A stretch of 64,000 nt of DNA from Gammaproteobacteria bacterium (GCA_021772915.1 JAJFLB010000015.1:82620-146619); one strand, 5' to 3'. Positions 1 to 9,770 are shown, counted from the first letter of the stretch. A program made the numbers and translations. The notes: a model not told the origin generated them from the sequence alone.

Positions 1-1303
1 AGCTTTCCCTATCTTTTTGGTAATCTTCATCAATGCCAAGAATGTCATTTACTTGAGCAGAACTTTTCCAGATGCCTGTTTTGACATCAAATGAAAATTG
101 TCCCAGCTGAGCGAGGTACTGGGTTTCCGCTAGGCGATCTTTGCTTTTTTCAAGTTCCTCCTGCAACTTGTCAGCCATCTCGTTAAAGGCTCTGCCAAGC
201 ACTCCGATTTCATCCCTGGAGCCCACGTTAGCTCGTATCCGCAGATCACCGCTGGCCATTTGCCGGGCAACGCCGGTGAGCCTGCTAATCGGTCTTGAGA
301 AGGTACCTGAAATCAGCAGGGCCACGATGATGAGCAGGCCCAGCGAAACCAAGCCTATCAGTACCAGCGTTATTCGCAGGTCAAAGACGGGCGAAAACGC
401 CTCAGCGGTATCGATCTTAGCAACGATGCCCCAGTTCAAGAGAGGCAAATATTTCCACGCGGCAAGAATTTCCTGGCCTCGGTAATCAATAGAGACCCCC
501 GATCCATCAACCCCCTTGACGGCTTCGAGAATAGGAAGTACCGCATCGACATTCAGCGGGATTTTTACTGTGAACGCAGCTGCTGAGACATGTCTGAGTG
601 GTGCAACGACTACCAACACATTGTTTTTTGACATTGCAACTACTATTTCACCGGTTTCACCCAGGCCAACGTGGTTTTGCACAAGCTGAAAAATTTCGGC
701 AGAGTCAATTTGTAGGGCTATGACACCCAGTAATTTGACACCGTCAAGAATAGGTGCGGCAACGAATATGACAGGCTCGTTGATAGGATCACTGGATCTG
801 AATGCAGAAAACATGACTTCATGCCCTGTTTTGACACCCTCAAAAACCAGTGCTAATTCAGAGTCCTGGAATCTCCCGGAAACCAGGTTGGTGCCAAAAC
901 TCTGTCCGCGCATTGAGTCATAAACAACATTTCCGTCCGGGTCAATCATGAATAAACCGCCAAAACCGAACTGATTCTGGTGAATTCTTGCGAAATAACT
1001 GAATTTTGCGCTCTGCCTGGAATATTCAGAAGAACTGGCGTCTGACTGCGTAAAGGTTTTGCCAAGTTGCTCCATGCTTTCGATGACCCTGGGATTCCTG
1101 GCAAAGGCGGTGACGATTTTTTCACGCTGTACCAGGTAATTTTCGAAGTCAACCAGTTGGTTTTGCGCTATGGCATCCAGTTTAAGGAGCGATTCATTCT
1201 TGATCGTTTGGACGAACTGCTGTTGACTCGGTAGGGCGAAAAATAACAGCGGGACAAGACCCACAAGCACGAACGATACCAACAGTTTTACAGAGATCTT
1301 CAT
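1..1303 (-). CDS. Membrane sensor protein with extracytoplasmic sensory, HAMP and PAS domains (3' end outside window)
   Basis: The reading frame starts at the ATG complementary to 1301-1303 and stays open to base 1, so about 434 residues are visible and the C-terminal output domain is missing. Residues 5-25 form a first membrane segment. Residues about 30-305 are an extracytoplasmic double-Cache-like region. A second membrane segment lies near 312-335, followed directly by a HAMP domain (SRPISRLTGVARQMASGDL, then DEIGVLGRAFNEM). A PAS-like start follows (LGQFSFDVKTGIWKSS). This layout is that of transmembrane signal receptors. The unseen output could be a histidine kinase, a diguanylate cyclase/phosphodiesterase or a chemotaxis domain; the PAS makes the first two more likely. 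Ligand unknown. Confidence 0.85.
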   Translation of the reverse strand, partial: MKISVKLLVSFVLVGLVPLLFFALPSQQQFVQTIKNESLLKLDAIAQNQLVDFENYLVQREKIVTAFARNPRVIESMEQLGKTFTQSDASSSEYSRQSAKFSYFARIHQNQFGFGGLFMIDPDGNVVYDSMRGQSFGTNLVSGRFQDSELALVFEGVKTGHEVMFSAFRSSDPINEPVIFVAAPILDGVKLLGVIALQIDSAEIFQLVQNHVGLGETGEIVVAMSKNNVLVVVAPLRHVSAAAFTVKIPLNVDAVLPILEAVKGVDGSGVSIDYRGQEILAAWKYLPLLNWGIVAKIDTAEAFSPVFDLRITLVLIGLVSLGLLIIVALLISGTFSRPISRLTGVARQMASGDLRIRANVGSRDEIGVLGRAFNEMADKLQEELEKSKDRLAETQYLAQLGQFSFDVKTGIWKSSAQVNDILGIDEDYQKDRES

Positions 1304-1874
1304 TGACTCACATCACCCTTTCAACCAGCGCGATACAGGAGCCCATGTATCCTATCACCTACCGCTAAACCTGTCGCTTTTGCACTTCCATTTGTAGCCA
1401 ATTCCCGTGGACGAACTGGCAGAGAGGTGACCACAAAAACCGGACAGTGCCATAGGTGGATTTGAGCTGACCCAGGCATCATACTTATTCAACATCGGGT
1501 CCCAATTCGAATCTGCTGGTTTAATTTGAGCCAGGGCAGCTCGAACAACTCTACCTCATCTTCAGTAGGAAACCCGTGTACACGGTCATTGTAGGGGCCT
1601 TGGATTTCATTCCCGATGGCAAAATCACAGGACAGTTGGTTTTAAATGCCATATTGCCGGAAACCGATCCTTGCTTGGGTGTCCAAGGCTGAGTATCACT
1701 ACACGAAAAGCGTGGTTATGGGACAACCAAAATACTAGACACGATGGACTGCTGTTGGCCGCAAACGGATATTAACAAGCCAAGCAGGCTCAGTGCCGAT
1801 TCTGGACAGAAAGCAGCCATTCAGCAAGTGAAGATTTCGGCACCGCTGATAACATCTAACGGCCATAAGAAGAC
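1304..1874. other. Intergenic region, no convincing gene
   Basis: This 571-bp gap lies upstream of the sensor gene and downstream of the halogenase. I see no complete gene, RNA or clear terminator. On the minus strand a short open stretch ends at 1489 (last residues LNQQIRIGTRC), and an overlapping frame starts with MAFKTNCPVILPSG near 1650. Together they could be a decayed, frameshifted coding remnant, but I recognise no family. Confidence 0.4.
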
Positions 1875-3446
1875 TTACCGCTCCATACTGGTCCTAAGCC
1901 CATTCGTTGCAGATGCATAAATTGAAGTTATCAGATCTCGATGGTCAGGCAGGATCGCTAATTCCCGCTTAAGCTGATCTGTAATCCTAGAGGACTGGGA
2001 ACCCGCAAGGTTTTTGAAAGGATAAATGAAATCCTCCCCTGTCAGATCGGGTACGAAATCCAGGCCAAAGAGAACTTGATGATAGCTGGACTCGCCAAAC
2101 GTCGGGCGCATCTGGCGCAAATCTAATCGATTGGTCGGCCGCGTACGCCACATCTTCAACTGTTGGCTTAACCGGTCCGGAATGGTTTTCGGATTTCGAT
2201 TATCGATCCAGAAATCGCTGTCGGTCCTTCGACCCAAGCAATAGTGTAATTTGATGAAATCAAAGGTCAACTCAAACCACTCCGTCATGTTCCGGTTAAA
2301 TTGCTGCGCCATATACTCCAGGTCTCCGCGACGGGAAAAGACCTTTGCGATGCGATTGAGAGATATTTCAACCTGATGGATACCAGTTGATTCAAGTGGC
2401 TCAATGAAACCTGCGGAAAGACCAATTGCAATACAGTTTTTCACCCAGGGTTTTTCCCGATAGCCGACTCGCATAGGCAATGTTCGCGGGCTCTGGTCCT
2501 GGCCAGCCGGCCCGGCGTATTTCATCAATACCCGTTGAGCTTCACTTTCATCCGTATATTTACTGGAATAAACATAGCCAATGCCTTTGCGTTTATCGAG
2601 ACCGATGTCCCAAATCCATCCATTGGCTTTTGCGGTTGATGTGGTGAATGGCCGGATGGGCGCATTTGGATTCTCATGGGGTATCTGGATGGTTACAGCG
2701 TGGTCGCAAAACAGAACGGACGATTGATCCAGGAAACGTGAGCCCAATTTTTTCTCTATCAAATAAGCTGCAAACCCTGTGCAATCGATAAACAAATCCG
2801 CTTCCAGAATTTCCTGGTCCTTCACTTCCAGGTGCTCAATATATCCGTCATCATCCATAACCGCATTGGTGACATGGCCTATGCGGTGTACGACACCACA
2901 TTGTTTACCGATTTCTTTGAGGAGGGTGGCAAATTTGCCCGCGTCCAGATGATAGGCATAAGCCAGCGACTTGGTGTGTTGTCGAAATCCAGACATGAAA
3001 GGACCAAGCCCCGCCTCGCACACCCGCCCCTGGGTGGTGGCATAGTCGACATAGTTCTTTCCGTGTTTTTCCCTTGACAGAATCCAATAGGCTGCGATGC
3101 TTTCGCCATTGGCATTGATGGGCTTTTGGAATGTGTGATAAAAACTGCTTCTGTTGTTTTCCGTGGGCAGATGAAGCCAATCGTCAAACCGTATCGCCTG
3201 TTTAAACGTTGCAGATGTGGCCTGCATGAAAACTTCTTCTCTAATATCGAGAAATTTCAATGTTGTACGCAGGCTCGGTATGGTTGCTTCCCCGACTCCG
3301 ATCGTACCGATATCCTCTGACTCAATAAGAGAAATCTGCACGGCGCCAGCCTGGATTGACTGAAAATGTCTGGCCAGATATGCCGCACATAGCCAGCCCG
3401 CGGAACCGCCCCCAACAACTGCGATTTTGTCGATTGATTTATTCAA
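1875..3446 (-). CDS. Flavin-dependent tryptophan halogenase family protein
   Basis: A FAD-dependent monooxygenase-type protein of the tryptophan halogenase family (PF04820), which uses FADH2, oxygen and halide to halogenate indole-type substrates. The dinucleotide-binding motif VVGGGSAGWLCAAYLA lies at the N-terminus, and GVGEATIPSL, typical of the family, follows. A segment reading GWIWDIGL takes the place of the family WxWxIP motif, so it is only partly conserved. The conserved GLSAGFIEPLESTGIH is present. There is no ATG near the N-terminus. I chose the TTG at 3446 because a GGAG lies 6 bases upstream and translation begins just before the FAD motif; the frame also extends to another TTG at 3509. 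523 aa matches the family. No flavin reductase is adjacent. Many marine members lie beside TonB receptors and have unknown substrates. Confidence 0.85.
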   Translation of the reverse strand: MNKSIDKIAVVGGGSAGWLCAAYLARHFQSIQAGAVQISLIESEDIGTIGVGEATIPSLRTTLKFLDIREEVFMQATSATFKQAIRFDDWLHLPTENNRSSFYHTFQKPINANGESIAAYWILSREKHGKNYVDYATTQGRVCEAGLGPFMSGFRQHTKSLAYAYHLDAGKFATLLKEIGKQCGVVHRIGHVTNAVMDDDGYIEHLEVKDQEILEADLFIDCTGFAAYLIEKKLGSRFLDQSSVLFCDHAVTIQIPHENPNAPIRPFTTSTAKANGWIWDIGLDKRKGIGYVYSSKYTDESEAQRVLMKYAGPAGQDQSPRTLPMRVGYREKPWVKNCIAIGLSAGFIEPLESTGIHQVEISLNRIAKVFSRRGDLEYMAQQFNRNMTEWFELTFDFIKLHYCLGRRTDSDFWIDNRNPKTIPDRLSQQLKMWRTRPTNRLDLRQMRPTFGESSYHQVLFGLDFVPDLTGEDFIYPFKNLAGSQSSRITDQLKRELAILPDHRDLITSIYASATNGLRTSMER

Positions 3447-3684
3447 AAATAACTCCGGTTCTCCATATTCTTCAAACCCACTTACTGTCCAGATTTCTCC
3501 GCAATGCAATGCAATGCGATTACCTTCAATTGATTTATGTAGTCTCTATCCCCTATACAGAAATAAAGTCGATGATTATGAACTTTGCTTGGAAAGGAGT
3601 GCAATTATGCGGGGTCAACCAGGAGGGGGCAAAGAAAATATCCCGACTGGTGGGATCAATCGGTGGCAGTCCTTATCATCTCAG

Positions 3685-4476
3685 TCACTCGGGAATGGTG
3701 TCACGCCTTGCGAGGAAGAAGCTGAGAGCAACTTCGTTTTCGGCACAATCGTATACGTCTATTTCCTGTTCTAACTCGCCAAGCAGGTCGATGAGTGCCT
3801 GTGAACGATTCTGACGGTTCGCCAACAGGCTGAGGCGGTCCCGGAGCGGTTCGTAATAGTTGGCCCAAGGTTGCCGACCGGTCGATAGCGGATCAAGCGG
3901 ACAAAAGCCGGCAGCAGTCAACTGACCCACTATGGCATCTGGTGTCGTTATGTCCGGGTATTCTTTTTTCCAGAATGCGGATGCTTTTCCGGAACGTTTA
4001 GACGGCTCGCATTGCCAAACGAGGTCACTGAAAATGAGCCAGCCGTTCGGTTTCAGCAACGGTCGCCAGTGAGTGAATGCATTGATTCGGCCAATGCTGT
4101 AGATTGCCGATTCTGACCAGATCAGGTCGAAACCACCCATTACGCCGTCCAGAGACGGAGGGTTTGCCATGTCGCCCACTACGGCGCTTATGCTGCTTCC
4201 AACTCCAGCTGCGTTTGCCGCAGTCTCCAGGCGCACAATAAACGGAGCATGGGAGTCAACCGCGAGTACACGCGCCATTGGCAGGCGTTGCGCCAGGACC
4301 AGTGCGGAAGCTCCAACCCCACAGCCGAGATCGGCAACACGCGAGGAGGAAGGCATCTCTGCTCGAAATCGTTCTGCTATTGTTCCAGTGGTCGTCGAAT
4401 CACCGGGGCCCAGATAGTCTAGCCCGCCGAAAACAACGGTATAAGCGTTGGCCATTTCCCTTTCTGCTTGTGCCAT
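3685..4476 (-). CDS. Class I SAM-dependent methyltransferase
   Basis: A 263-aa soluble protein with a Rossmann-type methyltransferase fold. The SAM-binding motif I is VADLGCGVGASAL near residue 45. Motif II-like AVDSHAPF and the acidic loop VVGDMANPPSLDG follow, then a motif IV region with DLIWSESAIYSIG. This arrangement fits the methyltransferase 11/25 group acting on small molecules, but no substrate can be read from the sequence. It is upstream of and on the same strand as the halogenase (gap of about 240 bases), so co-transcription is possible. A second methionine at residue 8 is an alternative start. The gap 3447-3684 holds no clear terminator. Confidence 0.8.
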   Translation of the reverse strand: MAQAEREMANAYTVVFGGLDYLGPGDSTTTGTIAERFRAEMPSSSRVADLGCGVGASALVLAQRLPMARVLAVDSHAPFIVRLETAANAAGVGSSISAVVGDMANPPSLDGVMGGFDLIWSESAIYSIGRINAFTHWRPLLKPNGWLIFSDLVWQCEPSKRSGKASAFWKKEYPDITTPDAIVGQLTAAGFCPLDPLSTGRQPWANYYEPLRDRLSLLANRQNRSQALIDLLGELEQEIDVYDCAENEVALSFFLARRDTIPE

Positions 4477-4662
4477 AGCTAATATTGTAATTGAGGGGCA
4501 CTCAATAATTGAGCTCCAGAAATTAGTGAACGTGTACTTTTGACCGGTTGCAGCAAAGCCGGTCTAAGTGGAGTGGAAATCCGGGCTCAGGCACAAAGCT
4601 GTAATAGAGTTGGGTGGAATCAAAAGTTTTTTATCAGTTCAGACAACGACCGGTACAAGGTC

Positions 4663-6465
4663 TTATTGAGCAGGGCCGTTGCGACTGATTGCATCCAGAA
4701 ATACCTCGCCATAGCGTTCCAGTTTGACCTTGCCAACACCCGTGATATTGAGAAATTCTTCGCTACTTGCCGGTCTCTCGCGACACATTTCAACCAATGC
4801 GGTGTCACCAAAAACGACATAAGGGGGCACACCCGACTCTTCTGCCAGTTGCTTTCTGATTTCTCTCAGGGTCTCGAACAGACTCAATTCGTCGTCGTCG
4901 AGCTTGATGGCTGATTTGGGCGGTTTCCTCTTGCTTGGTTTTTCCCTGATCCGGGGTACCGCCAACTCCAGTTGCGTTTCACCCCGCAACAAAGGCAGGG
5001 CTTGTGGTGTGAGTTTCAATACGGAGTAGTTGGCAATGTCCTGGATGAGATAATTCCTGTGGATTAATTGGCGGGCGATGGACGTCCACTCCGCATGTGA
5101 ATACTCCTCCCCGATGCCGTAGGTCGTCAGGAGGTCGTGGTTAAATGTGCGAATTCGCTCAGTATCGGCGCCTCTCAGCACATCCACGACGTGTTTGATG
5201 CCGAAGCGCTGGCCAACACGATAGACACAGGAGATGACCTTTCGCGCTGCGGTGGTGGCATCGAAGGTCCCAGGCGGATCAAGGCAGACATCGCAATTCC
5301 CACAGTCCCTATCCAGCCTCTCACCCAGGTAACCCAGCAAAACACGTCTGCGACACGTCAGGCTTTCGGCGAAGCTCACCATTGAGTTCAGCTTGTGGAT
5401 ATCGATGCGCCGTTGGGTCTCGCTGGTGCCGTTTTCCAGCTGGGATCTGGCCATGGCGACGTCCTGCAGACCAAATAACAATAAGGCCTCCGCCGGTAAA
5501 CTGTCCCTGCCGGCCCTGCCGGTTTCCTGGTAATAGGCTTCGAGGTGCCTGGGGAGATCGTAATGGACCACAAATCGGACATTGGACTTGTCGATACCCA
5601 TTCCGAATGCAACCGTTGCAACGACAATCAACACCTCATCTTTCAAAAAGTCATCCTGTACCTGTTTGCGGGTTTCGCCGCTAAGTCCTGCGTGGTAACC
5701 GGCGGCGGAAAGGCCCTGTTCTCTTAGGAAACCTGCAATCTCATCCACCCGTTTGCGTGAAAGGGCGTAGATAATGCCTGACTCGTTTTCCCGGCCGTTG
5801 AGAAAACGGCGTAACTGGCTTTGAGGCCGGTGTTTTTCCAGTACGGAGTAGCGAATATTGGGCCGGTCAAAGCTGGTTATGTAACGGGGCGCAGCCTGCA
5901 AGCCAAGCACGTCCACGATGTCGTCGCGGGTTTGCGGGTCCGCTGTCGCGGTTAAGGCAATCACCGGGACGCTGGGGAAAGATTGCCTGAGGTCGCCCAA
6001 TGCGGCGTACTCTGGCCGAAAATCATGGCCCCATTGTGAAACGCAGTGTGCTTCGTCAACCGCAATCAGGGCGATATCCGTGTTTTCCATGCTCCGGATA
6101 AACCGCGGATTCATCATTCGTTCGGGCGCGACATAAAGCAGATCCAGCTCACGGCCGTGCATTTGTCTGAGTACCTCGCTTGCTTCTTCTTGACCTAAGC
6201 TTGAATTGAGCATTGCCACCTTCACGCCATTACTCGCAAGGGCGTCAACCTGGTCCTTCATCAAGGATATCAACGGCGATATTACGATTGCCATCCCCAT
6301 TCGGTGTAACGCAGGTAACTGGTAACACAGTGATTTTCCGCCACCGGTGGGCATCAGTACAAAGGCATCGCCACCTGCGATTACCTGTGTGATGATTTCT
6401 TTCTGGTGGGGGCGAAACTCATGTAAGCCGAAGACCTGGCGCAAGCTGTTGTCAATTGGAATCAT
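4663..6465 (-). CDS. recQ: ATP-dependent DNA helicase RecQ
   Basis: A 3'-5' superfamily 2 DNA helicase used in recombination and fork repair. Walker A is MPTGGGKSLCYQLPAL and the DEAH box is AVDEAHCVSQWGHDFRPEY. Helicase motifs V/VI include VATVAFGMGIDKSNVRFV and QETGRAGRD. The RecQ zinc site is CRRRVLLGYLGE with later cysteines in DCGNCDVC. An RQC winged helix follows, and an HRDC domain ends the protein (GVPPYVVFGDTALVEM). I chose the ATG at 6465 (MIPIDNSLRQVFGLHEF), giving 600 aa, close to the E. coli enzyme; the frame continues upstream but that part has no homology. It is divergent from fahA across 132 bases. Confidence 0.97.
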   Translation of the reverse strand: MIPIDNSLRQVFGLHEFRPHQKEIITQVIAGGDAFVLMPTGGGKSLCYQLPALHRMGMAIVISPLISLMKDQVDALASNGVKVAMLNSSLGQEEASEVLRQMHGRELDLLYVAPERMMNPRFIRSMENTDIALIAVDEAHCVSQWGHDFRPEYAALGDLRQSFPSVPVIALTATADPQTRDDIVDVLGLQAAPRYITSFDRPNIRYSVLEKHRPQSQLRRFLNGRENESGIIYALSRKRVDEIAGFLREQGLSAAGYHAGLSGETRKQVQDDFLKDEVLIVVATVAFGMGIDKSNVRFVVHYDLPRHLEAYYQETGRAGRDSLPAEALLLFGLQDVAMARSQLENGTSETQRRIDIHKLNSMVSFAESLTCRRRVLLGYLGERLDRDCGNCDVCLDPPGTFDATTAARKVISCVYRVGQRFGIKHVVDVLRGADTERIRTFNHDLLTTYGIGEEYSHAEWTSIARQLIHRNYLIQDIANYSVLKLTPQALPLLRGETQLELAVPRIREKPSKRKPPKSAIKLDDDELSLFETLREIRKQLAEESGVPPYVVFGDTALVEMCRERPASSEEFLNITGVGKVKLERYGEVFLDAISRNGPAQ

Positions 6466-6597
6466 CGGTGTCCGGCGGATCTGAGAAGAATCGCAAACTA
6501 CAGCATACCGGGCCGGCTGACAATGGGCATCCTCCGAGCAACTAAAATCCCTTACAATTAGCTCCGAACATGTAAGCATTTGGAGTCACTTTACAGT

Positions 6598-7581
6598 ATG
6601 AAACTCGCTTCTTTGAAAGTCGGCGGCCGTGACGGCAGCCTTGTTGTTGTCAGTCAAAAACTGAATTGTTATGTAGCTGTGGGCGATATTGCTCCGACCC
6701 TGCAGGCGGCGTTGGATGATTGGCAGCAGACCGCACCCAGGCTGAATTCCCGTTATGCTGATTTGAATCAGGGCAAGTGCAGTGACAGTGTAGAACTGGA
6801 TGTCTCTTCATTGGCCGCGCCGTTGCCTAGGGCGTTTGAGTTTGTTGATGGTAGTGCGTATTTGCCACACGTAGAACGCGTGCGGCGAGCACGTGGAGCG
6901 CAGGTGCCGGAGTCGTTTTATACGGATCCCCTGATGTACCAGGCAACATCAGCAGGATTTCTCGGGCCGCGTGACGACGTGGCCGTGGTCAGCGAGGATT
7001 ATGGTATAGATTTCGAGTCTGAAATTATTGTGATTACGGATGATGTACCCATGGCGGTGACCGAGGAGGTGGCGGGAGCCCACATCCAGTTGCTGGGACT
7101 CATCAATGATGTGAGCCTGAGAAACCTGATCCCCGCCGAACTGGGGAAGGGTTTTGGTTTTTTGCAATCCAAACCCCGCTCGGCGCTTTCACCGGTGCTG
7201 GTAACACCTGATGAATTGGGAACTGCATGGCAGGACAGTAAAGTACTGCTGCCGTTACACAGTACGCTCAATGGCGCTTATTTTGGTAATCCTGAAGCTG
7301 GCACCGATATGCAGTTCAATTTCGCCCGGTTGGTGGCACACGCCGCGCACACGCGTCCGTTAACTGCTGGAACAATCGTCGGTTCCGGAACCATCGCCAA
7401 TGAAGACACCAGCAGGGGCGCATCCTGCCTGGCTGAAATTCGCATGCTGGAAATCATTGCGGATGGCAAACCTACGACCTCATTTATGAGGTTTGGCGAC
7501 ACCATTCGGATAGAAATGTTTGACCACGACGGACACTCCATTTTTGGCGCCATAGAGCAGAAAATAGTGCCCAATGAATGA
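6598..7581 (+). CDS. fahA: Fumarylacetoacetate hydrolase family protein (fumarylacetoacetase)
   Basis: Probably cleaves fumarylacetoacetate to fumarate and acetoacetate, the last step of tyrosine/homogentisate degradation. The 327-aa protein has an N-terminal extension domain (MKLASLKVGGRDGSLVVVS) and a C-terminal FAA-hydrolase fold with the metal-binding stretch VVSEDYGIDFESEIIVITD and the conserved AGTIVGSGTIANEDTSRG. This is the short bacterial form. The start is the ATG at 6598, with GGAG about 12 bases upstream; an in-frame TTG at 6580 is less likely. Its 3' end overlaps maiA by 8 bases, which supports assignment to tyrosine catabolism rather than another FAA-hydrolase role. hmgA and hppD are not in the window. 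Confidence 0.9.
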   Translation: MKLASLKVGGRDGSLVVVSQKLNCYVAVGDIAPTLQAALDDWQQTAPRLNSRYADLNQGKCSDSVELDVSSLAAPLPRAFEFVDGSAYLPHVERVRRARGAQVPESFYTDPLMYQATSAGFLGPRDDVAVVSEDYGIDFESEIIVITDDVPMAVTEEVAGAHIQLLGLINDVSLRNLIPAELGKGFGFLQSKPRSALSPVLVTPDELGTAWQDSKVLLPLHSTLNGAYFGNPEAGTDMQFNFARLVAHAAHTRPLTAGTIVGSGTIANEDTSRGASCLAEIRMLEIIADGKPTTSFMRFGDTIRIEMFDHDGHSIFGAIEQKIVPNE

Positions 7582-8239
7582 TGGTCCGCAATTGACGCTC
7601 TACGGTTACTGGCGCAGTTCTGCCGCCTACCGCGTTCGCATAGCCCTTAATCTGAAGGGTTTATCCTACGAACAGCAACCCGTGCACCTGGTCAGGAACG
7701 GCGGTGAGCAGCACAGTGAGACATTCCGATCAAAAAACCCACAGGGTCTGGTGCCCGTTTTGCATCATGGCGCACACGTACTGACACAATCAATGGCCAT
7801 TTGTGAGTACCTCGACGAGCAGTTCGAACAATACCCACTACTGCCTGCAGATCCGGTGGCGCGTGCAGTGGTCCGTTCAATGGCGTTGCAGATTGCCTGT
7901 GAGATTCATCCGCTAAACAACCTGCGGGTACGAGAATACTTGCGAGGTCACAACCACGCTGCTTTAGACGTGGATAGATGGACGAGGCACTGGATTACTG
8001 CAGGTTTTGGTGCCATAGAAAAACAACTCGTCCAGCGCGCTGGAGAGGACACGGATTTTTTTGGTAACTCCCCCGGGCTGTTTGAGTGCTTCCTGGTACC
8101 GCAGGTGTATAACGCGGAACGTTGTGGTACAGACTTGACCGCATTTCCACAAATTCGCCACATTACTGCCAGTTGCAGACAGTTGGACGGGTTTATCGTG
8201 GCGGCACCTGAAAACCAGCCGGATGCCGTGATCAAGTGA
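7574..8239 (+). CDS. maiA: Maleylacetoacetate isomerase (zeta-class glutathione transferase)
   Basis: Converts 4-maleylacetoacetate to 4-fumarylacetoacetate with glutathione as cofactor. The N-terminal thioredoxin-like domain has the zeta-class active-site stretch YWRSSAAYRVRIALN, a variant of SSCxWRVR in which alanine replaces the usual cysteine. The glutathione-binding loop NPQGLVPVL and TQSMAICEYLDE follow. The C-terminal helical domain carries LNNLRVREYL. Length 221 aa is typical. The start overlaps the end of fahA, so the pair is translationally coupled, and they act in sequence in one pathway. The product of this enzyme is the substrate of FahA. Confidence 0.93.
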   Translation: MNDGPQLTLYGYWRSSAAYRVRIALNLKGLSYEQQPVHLVRNGGEQHSETFRSKNPQGLVPVLHHGAHVLTQSMAICEYLDEQFEQYPLLPADPVARAVVRSMALQIACEIHPLNNLRVREYLRGHNHAALDVDRWTRHWITAGFGAIEKQLVQRAGEDTDFFGNSPGLFECFLVPQVYNAERCGTDLTAFPQIRHITASCRQLDGFIVAAPENQPDAVIK

Positions 8240-8333
8240 AGGGCACTATATGCCTTTTATGCAATCAAAGGTACAACCTGGACTATAGTTCGGTCATAAT
8301 TCGCGTAGTTTTCGTATTTTCGGTCGTAATTGC

Positions 8334-8699
8334 ATGAAATCTATATTGACTACTGTAATTTGTTTTAGCCTGGCAGCGTGCACAGCCGTGCGTCCTGGTC
8401 CTGAGGTGTTTGCCGCTGCGGAAAGGGCAATCCAGACAGCTGTAGAATCGGGCTGCGAGGAACTTGCTCCGGTTGAATTGCGTTTCGCGCGTGAGAAGTT
8501 GGCAGTTGCACGCGAGGGTATCGAAAAACAAAAATACGATGTTGCCGTGTACCTGCTTGAGCAAGCAGAAATCAATGCAGAGTTGGCAATCGAAAAAGCC
8601 CGTTCCGCCATATCCAGACGACAGGTCAATGAACTAAGCAGAAGCAACGAGGAACTTGACACACAACTGCGGGCAACCTTTGGGGATGAGTTTAAATGA
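8334..8699 (+). CDS. DUF4398 domain lipoprotein
   Basis: A 121-aa lipoprotein: the signal peptide ends in the lipobox LAAC near residue 16. The mature part is a helical DUF4398-like segment (AAERAIQTAVESGCEELAPV, then FAREKLAVAREGI) with heptad-like acidic and basic residues. DUF4398 proteins are envelope proteins of unknown function, often encoded in pairs with an OmpA-domain protein, as here. Its stop overlaps the next start by 4 bases (ATGA), so the two are probably made together and may form one envelope assembly. Confidence 0.85.
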   Translation: MKSILTTVICFSLAACTAVRPGPEVFAAAERAIQTAVESGCEELAPVELRFAREKLAVAREGIEKQKYDVAVYLLEQAEINAELAIEKARSAISRRQVNELSRSNEELDTQLRATFGDEFK

Positions 8700-9682
8700 A
8701 CCCATGGGTACTCAGGGTTTCACTGATAGTTTTGCTTGCAGGGCTGAGCGGCTGTTCGTCTGCGCCAAAAAAGGATCTTGCACTAGAACGCGTCCGTGAA
8801 GAACTGAACAATCTGCGCTCGGATCCCGAACTTGCAGGATACGCAGCACCTGCCCTTGGTGAAGCGGAACGTGCTTTGCGCAATGCCGAGCTGGCAAAGG
8901 GCGAAAAACTTTATCGCATTCACCTCGTCTATATGGCTGACCGTCAGATCCAGATTGCACGTGCAATGGCAGAGCGGGAGCAGTACGAAAAGATCCATGA
9001 TGAATTGCAGGATCAACGCAGTGCCATGTTGATCAGAGCCAGTCAGCTGGAGGCTGATCAGGCAAGAAAGGAAGCTGAACAGGCACGTTTGCTGGTCGCT
9101 ACTACCTCAGAAGATGCGCAACGGGCACGGGAAGAGAAAGATCAGGCATTGCAAAAAGAAGCCGAATCTGCCCGCGCTGCACGTATGTCCGCTGAAGAGG
9201 CAGATCAGGCACGCCGTCTGGCTGAGTCACGGGCATTGGAGGCTGAGTTTGCACGGCGTGAGACTGAAATTGTCAGTCAGCAGATCACGACACTGACACG
9301 GCAACTCGAAAATCTGCAATTGAGGCAAACTGAGAGTGGAGTGGTTGTCACATTGGGCGATGTTTTGTTTGCTTCCGGGCAAAATGGCCTGGTCGATGGT
9401 GCGCTATCGAGTCTGGAGGAGGTCATGGATTTGTTGCAGACCGAGCCGGACAAACAGATCCGTGTGGAGGGACATACGGACTCGCAAGGTGACGCTGATA
9501 CCAATATGCAATTGTCTGCACAACGTGCACGGACCGTACTTGAAGCCCTGGTGGGGTTGGGTATTTCCTCGGACCGAATTACGGCGACCGGAATGGGTGA
9601 GGATTTTCCGATTGCCAGCAATGACGACGAGTCGGGCAGGGCGCGAAACCGTCGCGTGGATGTAATCCTGTTAGATAATTAG
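8696..9682 (+). CDS. DUF4398 and OmpA-domain lipoprotein
   Basis: A 328-aa lipoprotein (lipobox LSGC near residue 20) with three parts. Residues about 28-90 are DUF4398-like (ELAGYAAPALGEAERALRNA). Residues about 100-215 form a long alanine-, glutamate- and arginine-rich coiled coil. Residues about 220-328 are an OmpA/MotB peptidoglycan-binding domain, with VEGHTDSQGDADTNMQLSAQ and the terminal RARNRRVDVILL. It would tether the outer membrane to the cell wall, with the coiled coil spanning the periplasm or binding the smaller DUF4398 partner encoded just upstream. Confidence 0.9.
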   Translation: MNPWVLRVSLIVLLAGLSGCSSAPKKDLALERVREELNNLRSDPELAGYAAPALGEAERALRNAELAKGEKLYRIHLVYMADRQIQIARAMAEREQYEKIHDELQDQRSAMLIRASQLEADQARKEAEQARLLVATTSEDAQRAREEKDQALQKEAESARAARMSAEEADQARRLAESRALEAEFARRETEIVSQQITTLTRQLENLQLRQTESGVVVTLGDVLFASGQNGLVDGALSSLEEVMDLLQTEPDKQIRVEGHTDSQGDADTNMQLSAQRARTVLEALVGLGISSDRITATGMGEDFPIASNDDESGRARNRRVDVILLDN

Positions 9683-9770
9683 GTCAGACCTTAAGCAGGT
9701 AAAATAATACACGAATAAATGTTCTATTTATGGCTGTAACCTATTAATTTATTTACCTGAAATTTACGAC

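Noticed and set aside
1489..1650. Short minus-strand frames ending LNQQIRIGTRC and starting MAFKTNCPV
   Set aside because: Too short, split over two frames, no family recognised; may be a remnant but cannot be supported.
3607..3774. A 55-codon frame with strong AAGGAG site on the plus strand
   Set aside because: It overlaps the methyltransferase 3' end and has no known family; kept only as a remark in the halogenase finding, not as a gene.
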